64,000 nt of DNA from Gemmatimonas sp. (lineage in GTDB: Bacteria > Gemmatimonadota > Gemmatimonadetes > Gemmatimonadales > Gemmatimonadaceae), in contig NZ_JAPZSK010000007.1 in NCBI RefSeq assembly GCF_027531815.1, positions 62,001 to 126,000 of the forward strand. Reading direction: 5' to 3'. The notes below the pieces were generated by a model that saw nothing but the letters and a program-made list of their open reading frames with translations, made no database searches and was not told the DNA's origin. This document shows, piece after piece, positions 21,092 to 28,668 of the stretch. The number at the start of each line of letters is the position of its first letter. The stretch's first letter is position 1. The position numbers and the translations under genes were made by a program.

Positions 21092-21907
21092 TCAGTTCGC
21101 GGGCGCCCTGGTCCGGTCGTTGAGGATATCGAGAAACCAGTCGTGCAACACGCCATTGGACGCCACGACGGGGCCGCCGATGAGGCGCGCATCGTGGCCA
21201 TCCAGGTCGGTGACCCTGCCGCCCGCTTCGCGCACGAGGAGCACACCGGCGGCCAGGTCCCATGGGTTGAGCCACAGTTCCCAAAAGCCGTCGAAGCGAC
21301 CGTTGGCCACGTCGGTGAGATCCAGCGCGGCGCTGCCGGCGCGTCGCATGCCGGCGGTCACCGGCATGAGGCGACGCATCATGCCAAGGTAGCGCTCGGC
21401 GTACGACACATCGCGAAAGGGGAAGCCGGTGCCGATAAGGGCGCGCGCGGGGTCCACGATGCTGGACACATGCATGGGCTGCCCGTTGACGTGGGCTCCG
21501 GTACCCGCCGCGGCCGTGTAGATACCGCCGCGCGCGACGTCATGAATGACGGCCGCCTGCGGTACGCCGTCGAGGGCAATGCAGATGGAGACGCCGTAGC
21601 TGGGGAAGCCATGAAGGAAGTTGGTGGTGCCGTCGAGCGGGTCGACGATGGCCACCAGTCCGGTCTCGGGATCGGCGTCGTTGCTCAACTCCTCCCCCAC
21701 CACGCGCAAGTCGGGTACCTGCGACAGCAGGACGTCGCGAATGCGCTCCTCGGCCCCCAGGTCCACGTGGCTCACGAAGTCGGTGGCGCTCTTGGCCTCC
21801 CACGCAATGGCTCGGTGGGTGCGCGCCTCATGGGCGATGAAATCGGCGGCCACCTGCGCGGCGGCGGTGGCGGCAGCAAGCCAGAGGTGACGGTCGGCGG
21901 AGGACAT
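21092..21907 (-). CDS. suhB: Inositol monophosphatase family protein (SuhB-like)
   Basis: A 271-residue Mg-dependent phosphatase. Family motifs: VVGEELSND (metal Glu), IVDPLDGTTNFLHGFP (metal Asp residues) and NPWDLAAGVLLVREAGGRVTDLDG. It hydrolyses inositol phosphates or related sugar/nucleotide phosphates; SuhB of E. coli also joins the rRNA antitermination complex. The start is at MSSADRHLWL; the frame remains open upstream but would run through the divergent trpS promoter region and gene start. Divergent from trpS by 117 bp. Confidence 0.9.
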   Translation of the reverse strand: MSSADRHLWLAAATAAAQVAADFIAHEARTHRAIAWEAKSATDFVSHVDLGAEERIRDVLLSQVPDLRVVGEELSNDADPETGLVAIVDPLDGTTNFLHGFPSYGVSICIALDGVPQAAVIHDVARGGIYTAAAGTGAHVNGQPMHVSSIVDPARALIGTGFPFRDVSYAERYLGMMRRLMPVTAGMRRAGSAALDLTDVANGRFDGFWELWLNPWDLAAGVLLVREAGGRVTDLDGHDARLIGGPVVASNGVLHDWFLDILNDRTRAPAN

Positions 21908-22024
21908 GCGTGGAAACTGGCGAGGGGCGCCACGAAACTGCAGGAGGCAGACGGCCGCGCCGCCCCCACACCGCCGTCCGCCATTGCTGTTGGCCGCCTC
22001 GGCGGTGTTGGCTACGTTACCTCC

Positions 22025-23017
22025 ATGGCACGCATCTTCTCCGGCATCCAGCCCTCGGGCGAACTCCACATCGGCAACTATCTCGGTGCCGTCAAGAACT
22101 GGGTGAAGCTCCAGGGGGAGCACCCCGGCGCCATTTACTGCGTGGTGGATTATCACGCCATCACGGGGGCCTACGATCCGGCCGTGCTGCGGGCGCGGCG
22201 CTGGGGCATGGCCAAGAGCCTGCTGGCGTCCGGCATTGATCCGGCGCAGGCGATCCTCTTCATGCAGAGCGACGTGCCCGAGCACACCGAGCTGTCGTGG
22301 ATCTTCACCACGATCACGCCGCTGGGGGACCTCGAGCGCCAGACGCAGTTCAAGGACAAGTCCTCAAAGCTGGAAAGCATCCCGGCCGGTGTGCTCATGT
22401 ATCCGGTGCTGCAGGCGGCCGACATTCTCCTGTACCGCGCCGACAGCGTACCGGTGGGCGAGGATCAGATCCAGCACCTGGAGCTCGCGCGCGACACATC
22501 GCGCAAGTTCAACGCCAAGTTCGACGTGGCATACTTCCCCGAACCCAAACCGCTGCTCACCCCCACGCGGCGCATCCTTGGACTCGACGGCAACGCCAAG
22601 ATGTCGAAGTCGATGGGGAACACCATCGGGCTGCTGGAGAGTGACGACGAGATCTGGCAGAAGCTGCGGCCGGCGATGACCGACCCGCAGCGGGTGCGAA
22701 AGAGCGACCCGGGGCGCCCGGAGGTGTGCAATATCTTCCAGCTGCACAAGGCGTTCAATGCGGAGCACACCGTGGCGCAGGTGGCCGACCAGTGCAGCAC
22801 CGCGGGGTGGGGGTGCATGGACTGCAAGAAGGTGCTGCTGGAGGGGATGGTGCAGGAGCTGACGCCCATCCGTCGGCGGAGCGCCGAGCTCGACGCCGAG
22901 CCGTCGCGGGTGCTGGACGCGCTGGCGGACGGCGGGCGCGCCGCGCGGGCGATTGCCCAGCAGACGATGGGAGAAGTGCGGGAAATCATGGGGCTGAGCG
23001 GGCTGCCGGCCACGTAA
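22025..23017 (+). CDS. trpS: Tryptophanyl-tRNA synthetase, probable Fe-S type
   Basis: A 330-residue class I synthetase charging tRNA-Trp. Signatures: GIQPSGELHIGNYLGAVKNW (HIGH region), YPVLQAADILLY, PVGEDQIQHLELARD and KMSKSMGNTIGL. Near residue 235 a cysteine set C-x21-C-x6-C-x2-C (ending CSTAGWGCMDC) closely resembles the C-x22-C-x6-C-x2-C [4Fe-4S] site of Thermotoga maritima TrpRS. The start is the ATG of MARIFSG; a long open frame upstream is antisense to suhB and not coding. Confidence 0.96.
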   Translation: MARIFSGIQPSGELHIGNYLGAVKNWVKLQGEHPGAIYCVVDYHAITGAYDPAVLRARRWGMAKSLLASGIDPAQAILFMQSDVPEHTELSWIFTTITPLGDLERQTQFKDKSSKLESIPAGVLMYPVLQAADILLYRADSVPVGEDQIQHLELARDTSRKFNAKFDVAYFPEPKPLLTPTRRILGLDGNAKMSKSMGNTIGLLESDDEIWQKLRPAMTDPQRVRKSDPGRPEVCNIFQLHKAFNAEHTVAQVADQCSTAGWGCMDCKKVLLEGMVQELTPIRRRSAELDAEPSRVLDALADGGRAARAIAQQTMGEVREIMGLSGLPAT

Positions 23018-23029
23018 ATCCCGGCGCGT

Positions 23030-23082
23030 GTGACGGCGGGGCCACCGGCGTGACACCGGCGTGACACCGGCCCCCTGTCACG
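23030..23082 (+). terminator. GC-rich imperfect hairpin after trpS, containing an 11-bp direct repeat
   Basis: GTGACGGCGGGGCC (from 23030) can pair imperfectly with GGCCCCCTGTCAC, and the loop holds two copies of CCGGCGTGACA (23045-23055, 23056-23066) plus a further CCGG. It begins 13 bp after the trpS stop. There is no T-run, so a terminator role is only suggested; the direct repeat could also be an operator for the following pilT gene. Confidence 0.3.
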
Positions 23083-23166
23083 TTGCCGGAACTCTTGCAG
23101 GGTCGTCCCGGAACCGGGAGCACGTGAGCCGCGTGCGTCCGTTTCCTTCGAGCCGACCAAGAGACC

Positions 23167-24468
23167 GTGGCAATCGAACGCATCATCAAGGCAGCCGTCG
23201 AACGTGGGGCATCCGACGTGCACATCAAGGCGGGCGACGTCGTGCGCGCCCGCATTGACGGGCGGTTGGTGGTGCTGACGAAGCAGGCGCTCACGGCCGA
23301 GCAGACGCGAGCCATCGCGCTGCACCTCGTGAGCAACGATGCCGACCGCGCGACGATCGACACGCTGCGCGACTTCGACTGCTCCTGGGCGGCCCCCGGG
23401 GTGGGCCGGTTCCGCGTGAACATTCTGCGGCAGCGGGCGTCGCACTCGATCGTGATGCGCGTAATTCCCGAGAGGGTCCCTACCATGCAGTCACTGGCGT
23501 TGCCCTCGGTGCTGGCGCGTATTGCGCACACGGAGCGTGGCATGGTGCTGGTGACGGGCGTGACCGGATCCGGCAAGTCGAGCACGATGGCGGCGCTGGT
23601 GAACGAGATCAATGCGAGCCACGAGAAACACATTCTCACGCTCGAGAACCCAATCGAATTCCTCCACAACGACATCAAGAGCTCGGTGACGCAGCGCGAG
23701 GTGGGGATCGACACCGACACGTTCCGCATGGGACTGCGCGCCGCGCTCCGGCAGGATCCCGATGTGATCCTCATCGGCGAAATGCGCGATACCGAGACGA
23801 TCGACACGGCGATGAAGGCGGCGGAAACGGGGCACCTGTTGATCTCCACGTTGCACACCCCCGACGCCGTGACCACGGTGATGCGCATCGTGGCGATGTT
23901 CCCGCCAGAGGAGCAGCTGGTGGTGCGCATGCGTCTGGCGGAATCGCTGCACGCGGTGGTGTCGCAGCGCCTGTTGCCGCGCAAGAGCGGACAGGGGCGT
24001 GTGGTGGCCGCCGAGGTGATGATCAACACCAGCACCATTCGCGACCTCATCGCCGAGGGGCGCATTGCCGAGATCCGCGACTACATCGCCGACGGGTCGC
24101 AGTACGGCATGCAGACCTTCGACCAGCACCTCACGGAGCTGGTGCACAGCGGCGTGGTGGATTTCGAGGTGGCCAGGGGCGCGGCGACCAACCCCGCCGA
24201 CTTCGAGCTGTCGTTCCGCATGGGGCGGAGCCGCAAGACGCCCATCGCCGGGCAGACCATCAAGCCGACGGCCATGCCGGGGCTGTCGGCCACCACGCGA
24301 CCGGCGGTGCCGGCGCCGGCGCCACTGGGCGCCAACCCGCTCGGCACCGGGCAGCGGCTGCCCCCGCTCGCCACGCGTCCAAGCGGTCACGGCATGGTGA
24401 CGAGCCCCAACCCCCTGCAGAGCGACGCGATCTTCGGCAGCGGATTCGAGAATCTTTTCGGGCAGTAG
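23167..24468 (+). CDS. pilT: Twitching-motility ATPase PilT
   Basis: A 433-residue hexameric ATPase that retracts type IV pili from the cytoplasmic side. Walker A GVTGSGKSST, Asp box LTLENPIEF, Walker B VILIGEMRD, His box HLLISTLHTPDAV and the C-terminal AESLHAVVSQRLLP motif are present in the PilT order. It starts at GTG 23167 (AIERIIKAAVERGASDVHIKAG). The last 80 or so residues are a Pro/Ala/Thr-rich tail absent from shorter PilT proteins (about 345-370). It stands alone with no other pil genes in this window. Confidence 0.93.
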   Translation: MAIERIIKAAVERGASDVHIKAGDVVRARIDGRLVVLTKQALTAEQTRAIALHLVSNDADRATIDTLRDFDCSWAAPGVGRFRVNILRQRASHSIVMRVIPERVPTMQSLALPSVLARIAHTERGMVLVTGVTGSGKSSTMAALVNEINASHEKHILTLENPIEFLHNDIKSSVTQREVGIDTDTFRMGLRAALRQDPDVILIGEMRDTETIDTAMKAAETGHLLISTLHTPDAVTTVMRIVAMFPPEEQLVVRMRLAESLHAVVSQRLLPRKSGQGRVVAAEVMINTSTIRDLIAEGRIAEIRDYIADGSQYGMQTFDQHLTELVHSGVVDFEVARGAATNPADFELSFRMGRSRKTPIAGQTIKPTAMPGLSATTRPAVPAPAPLGANPLGTGQRLPPLATRPSGHGMVTSPNPLQSDAIFGSGFENLFGQ

Positions 24469-24585
24469 CACGCGGGCCGGGCACGGGCAGGGCGTACGCA
24501 GGGGGACGAGGGCTGGGGAGCCGGGCGCCGGAGAATGCGCACGGCAGGCCTCGCGCGGGTGGGGAGGCTGCGGCAACTTTGATGC

Positions 24586-25488
24586 ATGCCCAACCTCTCC
24601 GTCGCCCAGCTGGGCGGGCTCATGGTGCCCGCCATTTCCACGTTCACGCCGAGCGGTGAACTCGATGGCGCTGCCTTTCAGCGCAATCTCGATGCGCACC
24701 TGGCCTTCGGTATGGATGGCGTGCTGGTGGGGGGATCGAGTGGCGAGTCCGCCCTGCTCGAGAACGACGATCGGCGACAGCTGCTGGCGTGGGCGCGCGA
24801 GCGCATCCCGCAGGACAAGTGGCTCATTGCCGGCATCGGCAGCGAAAGCACGCGTCTCACGATCCAGCGTGCGCGCGATGCCCGCGAGGCCGGGGCCGAC
24901 GCGGTGCTGGTGATCTCCCCGCATTACTTCCTCAAGCGCATGACGGAGCGTGCCCTGCTGGCGCACTTCCACACCGTGGCGGACACGAGTCCGTTGCCGG
25001 TGATGCTGTACAACATGCCGGCGTATTCGCACCTCGTGCTGAGCCCGGCGTTCGTGCACGAGATGGCGCAGCATCCGAACGTGATCGGGATGAAGGACAG
25101 CGCCGGCAACCTCCCGGTGCTGCAGCAGTATCTCGAGGCGCAGGGCGACCAGTTCAAGGTCATCACGGGGAGTGGCGGAACCGTGGTTCCGGCGCTGACG
25201 GCTGGCGTGTCCGGGGCCATCCTGGCGATTGCCTTGTATGCCGGGCCGGCGGTGCGTCGCATGGTGGACACGTTCCGCGCCGGTGATCACGGGGCGGCCG
25301 CGGCCATGCAGAGTACGCTCACACCGCTGGCCACCGACATTGCCGGCGCCATGGGGCCGGCGGGAATCAAGGCGGCCATGGACCTCGTGGGGCTGCATGG
25401 CGGTCCCACGCGGGCACCGCTGCTGCCGGTGAGCGCGGAGGAGCTGGAGACCGTGCGGGAGCGGCTGGCGGGGGCGGGGCTGCTGTAG
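24586..25488 (+). CDS. DapA/NanA-family class I aldolase (not a canonical DHDPS)
   Basis: A 300-residue (beta/alpha)8 lyase of the dihydrodipicolinate synthase / N-acetylneuraminate lyase superfamily. The Schiff-base Lys is in VIGMKDSAGN and the catalytic Tyr in MLYNMP. The substrate loop reads GSSGESALL rather than GTTGE, and the Arg that follows YNVPxR in true DHDPS is replaced (YNMPAYSH). The second substrate is therefore uncertain, so dapA is not assigned although lysine/diaminopimelate synthesis remains possible. A distant DapL-like aminotransferase is at 55250. The gene lies 117 bp after pilT. Confidence 0.8.
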   Translation: MPNLSVAQLGGLMVPAISTFTPSGELDGAAFQRNLDAHLAFGMDGVLVGGSSGESALLENDDRRQLLAWARERIPQDKWLIAGIGSESTRLTIQRARDAREAGADAVLVISPHYFLKRMTERALLAHFHTVADTSPLPVMLYNMPAYSHLVLSPAFVHEMAQHPNVIGMKDSAGNLPVLQQYLEAQGDQFKVITGSGGTVVPALTAGVSGAILAIALYAGPAVRRMVDTFRAGDHGAAAAMQSTLTPLATDIAGAMGPAGIKAAMDLVGLHGGPTRAPLLPVSAEELETVRERLAGAGLL

Positions 25489-25615
25489 CCGCTGCGCTCA
25501 TCACCTGAAAGTGGCACGTACGACTCACCACGCGAGTGATGCGTCGTGCGTTCGAGTATTGCGTGGTGCGTCCGCTCGCCGAAACCATGGCCCGCCCGGT
25601 GTCGTACGGAGGGGC

Positions 25616-26134
25616 ATGATCGCCCTCACCCTGCTGGCCGTGGCGCTGGTCGTCGGTCTCCTGCTCGTCCCGCTGGGATTGCCGGGGCTGTGGGTCATGC
25701 TGGCTGCCACCTGCGGGTATTGGCTGGCGGTCCCCGGTGGCAGCGTGGGTGTGCTGACGGTGATCGTTGTGGCCACCCTGGTGATTGCCGCCGAGGTGGT
25801 GGAGTTCGCCGTGGCCGGGCGCTATGCGCGGCAGTACGGCGGTTCCCGCCGTGCCTCGTGGGGCGCCATTCTCGGCGGCCTCGTGGGGGCGGTGGTGGGG
25901 GTGCCGGTGCCGGTGGTCGGGTCCATGGTGGGCGCCTTCGCCGGCGCCTTTGGTGGTGCCCTGGTGGCCGAGCTCACGGTGCCACGCGAACGGCGTGGCG
26001 TCCCGGTGCAGGTGGCGAAGGGGGCGTTGATCGGTCGCGTGGTCGCAGCCGCCCTCAAGGTGGGGTTTGGGGTGGCCATTCTCTTTCTGGTCGGTGCTGC
26101 CGGTCTGGTGGGCCGGATGGCGGCGTCGGGCTGA
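25616..26134 (+). CDS. DUF456-family membrane protein
   Basis: A 172-residue integral membrane protein of unknown function with about five hydrophobic segments: MIALTLLAVALVVGLLLVP, a LPGLWVMLAATCGYWLA segment, VLTVIVVATLVIAAEVVEF, the glycine-rich GGLVGAVVGVPVPVVGSM...GAFAGAFGGA and a C-terminal VGFGVAILFLVG helix. The pattern of short G-rich re-entrant segments is typical of DUF456 proteins. The start is the ATG at 25616 after GGAGGGGC; upstream in-frame sequence is not hydrophobic. It is followed by a structured leader and terminator before purA. Confidence 0.75.
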   Translation: MIALTLLAVALVVGLLLVPLGLPGLWVMLAATCGYWLAVPGGSVGVLTVIVVATLVIAAEVVEFAVAGRYARQYGGSRRASWGAILGGLVGAVVGVPVPVVGSMVGAFAGAFGGALVAELTVPRERRGVPVQVAKGALIGRVVAAALKVGFGVAILFLVGAAGLVGRMAASG

Positions 26135-26136
26135 GG

Positions 26137-26180
26137 GCCACACCGTCGAGTGTGCCCGACCTTCGGTGTGGCGCGCACTC
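26137..26180 (+). promoter_or_regulatory. Pseudoknot-capable RNA element upstream of purA
   Basis: Helix 1 is a perfect 9-bp pairing of 26137-26145 with 26164-26172. Helix 2 pairs 26148-26155, inside its loop, with 26173-26180 (8 bp, one G-U), immediately 3' of helix 1. This is the geometry of an H-type pseudoknot with 2-nt and 8-nt loops. It begins 3 nt after the DUF456 stop and ends 24 nt before an intrinsic terminator. It could be part of a leader controlling purA or the 3' end of the upstream transcript. Functional status is inferred only from pairing. Confidence 0.4.
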
Positions 26181-26184
26181 CGGT

Positions 26185-26200
26185 GAGGATCTAGATTCTC
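26185..26200. promoter_or_regulatory. 16-bp near-palindrome with possible -10 box
   Basis: GAGGATCT at 26185-26192 faces AGATTCTC at 26193-26200 with one mismatched pair. The embedded TAGATT (26192-26197) could be a -10 element, which would place transcription start at about the terminator hairpin. No good -35 box is seen. A candidate operator for purA. Confidence 0.3.
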
Positions 26201-26203
26201 TCC

Positions 26204-26235
26204 ACGCCCTGCGGATCGTCCGCGGGGCGTTTTTT
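26204..26235 (+). terminator. Rho-independent terminator 35 bp upstream of purA
   Basis: A 12-bp stem (26204-26215 with 26219-26230, one G-U pair) closes a 3-nt loop and runs into TTTTTT (26230-26235). It would end the transcript from the DapA-family/DUF456 genes. Only 35 bp separate it from the purA ATG, so either purA starts within or downstream of it, or it acts as an attenuator. Confidence 0.85.
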
Positions 26236-26270
26236 GTGCGCGGCCGCCGAGGCCGCCGGAGACCGATCGC

Positions 26271-27557
26271 ATGTTCGATTCGAAGACGCGCACCGTGGTG
26301 GTCGTTGGGGCGCAGTGGGGCGACGAGGGTAAGGGCAAGCTGGTCGACGTGCTGGCTGAGCAGGCCGACTGGGTGGTGCGCTACCAGGGCGGCGCCAACG
26401 CCGGGCATACGGTGCATATCGGCGACACGTCGTTCATCCTGCACCAGATCCCGAGCGGCATCCTGCACCCGGGTGTGCGCTGTGCGATCGGCAACGGCGT
26501 GGTCATGGACCCCGAGACGCTCTTCACGGAAATCGACGAGCTGGTGGCCGACGGCGTGGACGTTGAGGGGCGCCTTTATGTAAGTGAACGGGCGCATCTG
26601 GTGATGCCGTATCACAAGCTGGTGGACAAGGCCAGTGCCGCCAGCAAGGCCATTGGTACGACGGGTCGCGGCATCGGTCCCGCCTACGAGGACAAGGTGG
26701 CGCGCCGCGGCGTCCGCGTGCTCGACCTGCGCAACGCGGACCGTCTCCGGGAACTGGTGAGCGCCGGCGTGGAGCGCGCCAACGCGCAGCTCGAGCGCAG
26801 CGGCGCCGAGGTGCGGGCCAGTGTGGAGCATACCATGCACGTGCTCGAAGCGCTGGCGCCGCGGCTGCTGGGGCTGGCCGACGATGTGGGGCTGTGCGTG
26901 CACCGCGCCATCAAGAGCGGCGCCGCCGTGCTGCTGGAAGGCGCGCAGGGGTCGCTGCTCGACATCGATCACGGCACGTATCCGTTCGTCACGTCGAGCA
27001 ACACGACGGTGGGCGGCGCGGCGACCGGGGTGGGGATCTCGCCCATGGCGCTCAACGCCGCGTTGGGTGTGGTGAAGGCGTACACCACTCGCGTGGGCAA
27101 CGGACCGCTCCCCACGGAGCTCGAGGAGCCGTTGCACAGCCACGTACGTCAGCTTGGACATGAGTTCGGCGCCACCACGGGACGTCCACGTCGCTGTGGC
27201 TGGTTCGACGGCGTCGTGGTCAAGTACGCGGCCCGTGTGAACGGCCTGACGGGGTTGGCCATCACCAAGCTCGACGTCCTCGATTCGCTGGACCAGCTGG
27301 CCGTGTGTACGGGCTACAAGGTGGGCGATGACGTGTACACCGAGTTCCCGGCGGATCTCGCGTTGCTCGAGCGGGCCGCGCCGATCTACGAGTGGTTCCC
27401 GGGATGGAAGCAAAGCACGCAGGACGCACGCTCGCTGAGCGACCTGCCGCCGGCGGCCCGGGCGTATCTCGACCGGCTGGAACAGCTGTGCGAGGCGCCC
27501 ATCGCGTACGTGAGCGTGGGGACGCGGCGCGACCAGATCATTGCGCTCGAGCGCTGA
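26271..27557 (+). CDS. purA: Adenylosuccinate synthetase
   Basis: A 428-residue enzyme of AMP synthesis: IMP + aspartate + GTP to adenylosuccinate. The N-terminal loop VVGAQWGDEGKGKLVD carries the catalytic Asp, and GGANAGHTV the catalytic His. IGTTGRGIGPAYEDK, EGAQGSLLDIDHGTYPFVTSSNTT (near residues 222-245) and RPRRCGWFDGVVVKY follow. Length is normal. It is preceded by a terminator and structured leader and followed 21 bp later by a flavoprotein gene. Confidence 0.98.
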   Translation: MFDSKTRTVVVVGAQWGDEGKGKLVDVLAEQADWVVRYQGGANAGHTVHIGDTSFILHQIPSGILHPGVRCAIGNGVVMDPETLFTEIDELVADGVDVEGRLYVSERAHLVMPYHKLVDKASAASKAIGTTGRGIGPAYEDKVARRGVRVLDLRNADRLRELVSAGVERANAQLERSGAEVRASVEHTMHVLEALAPRLLGLADDVGLCVHRAIKSGAAVLLEGAQGSLLDIDHGTYPFVTSSNTTVGGAATGVGISPMALNAALGVVKAYTTRVGNGPLPTELEEPLHSHVRQLGHEFGATTGRPRRCGWFDGVVVKYAARVNGLTGLAITKLDVLDSLDQLAVCTGYKVGDDVYTEFPADLALLERAAPIYEWFPGWKQSTQDARSLSDLPPAARAYLDRLEQLCEAPIAYVSVGTRRDQIIALER

Positions 27558-27578
27558 GGCGTTTCAGCCAACCACCGG

Positions 27579-28613
27579 GTGACCGTGGAGACCACGACCG
27601 TAGACCTTGCCGTCGTCGGCGCTGGCCCCTGCGGGTTGGCGGCGGCAATCGCCGCGCAGCGCGCAGGGCTGTCGGCTGTCGTGTTCGATCGCGGCTGTCT
27701 CGTGAACGGGATCGCCGGCTACCCCACGTACATGACGTTCTTCTCCACGGCGGAGCGCATCGCCATCGGTGGGGTGCCGTTCATCGTGGCCACAGAGAAG
27801 CCCACGCGTCGCGATGCGCTGGCCTATTACCGTGGGGTGGCCGACGTGTACGGGCTGGACGTGCGGCAGTACGAGACGGTGCAGACCATGCGTCAGGTAC
27901 GTGTGGACCCGCGTCCCGGGCCGTCGGAGTCGGAGCGGGCGGCGCGGTGGCTGCTGCGCAGCGAGAAGCGTTCCGGGGTGGTGCGCGAAACGGCGGCCCA
28001 TGCGGTGGTGATCGCCACGGGCTACTTCGGACGCCCCAACCGCCTGGGGGTGCCGGGAGAATCGCTGTCGCACGTGCGACACGGCTACCTCGAGGGGCAC
28101 GCCGCCTGGCGGGAGCCCGTGGTAATCGTGGGGGGCGCCAACAGTGCGGTGGACGCGGCGCTGGACATGTACCGCGCCGGCGCACAGGTAACGATGGTGC
28201 ACGTCGCCGAGGGGCTCGATGCAAATGTGAAGCCGTGGGTGCGTCCGGAGATCGAGGCGCGCCTGCGGGAGGGCGCCATCACGGCGCGCTTCGGCTCACG
28301 CGTGGTCGCCATCGAGCTGGAGACCGTGGTGATCGAGGGGCCCGCCGGCACCGAGCGGCTGCCCGCGACGCAGGTATACACCATGACCGGCTACCTGCCG
28401 GAGACGGGGCTGCTCGAACAGATCGGTGTGCCCATCGATGCGCTCAGCGGTATCCCCGCGCACGACCCGATCACCATGGCCACACCGCTCCCGGGCGTCT
28501 ACCTTGCGGGAGTCATCGCGAGCGGCAACCAGGCCAATCGCATCTTCATCGAAAACGGCCGCGATCATGGCGACGCCATCGTGGCCCATCTGCTCCGCCA
28601 TTCGCTGCGCTGA
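27579..28613 (+). CDS. ypdA: YpdA-like NAD(P)/FAD-dependent oxidoreductase (putative bacillithiol-disulfide reductase)
   Basis: A 344-residue thioredoxin-reductase-like flavoprotein. An N-terminal FAD Rossmann motif GAGPCGLAAAIAAQRAGL and a second dinucleotide site VIVGGANSAVDAAL are clear. It lacks the CxxC redox pair of thioredoxin reductase, as do YpdA/Bdr proteins, which reduce bacillithiol disulfide with NADPH. The segments FDRGCLVNGIAGYPTYMTFFST and ATGYFGRPN and the end GNQANRIFIENGRDHG fit that family. It starts at GTG 27579 (another GTG at 27585 is possible). Bacillithiol use by this organism is inferred, not shown. Confidence 0.75.
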   Translation: MTVETTTVDLAVVGAGPCGLAAAIAAQRAGLSAVVFDRGCLVNGIAGYPTYMTFFSTAERIAIGGVPFIVATEKPTRRDALAYYRGVADVYGLDVRQYETVQTMRQVRVDPRPGPSESERAARWLLRSEKRSGVVRETAAHAVVIATGYFGRPNRLGVPGESLSHVRHGYLEGHAAWREPVVIVGGANSAVDAALDMYRAGAQVTMVHVAEGLDANVKPWVRPEIEARLREGAITARFGSRVVAIELETVVIEGPAGTERLPATQVYTMTGYLPETGLLEQIGVPIDALSGIPAHDPITMATPLPGVYLAGVIASGNQANRIFIENGRDHGDAIVAHLLRHSLR

Positions 28614-28668
28614 CGCCCGGCATCCAGCCGGGTCATCCGGTGCAGCGCGACCCTGAACACCGAGTGCC

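Noticed and set aside
20747-22024. N-terminal extension of trpS by 426 codons
   Set aside because: It is antisense to ftcD and suhB; TrpRS proteins begin right at MARIFSG.
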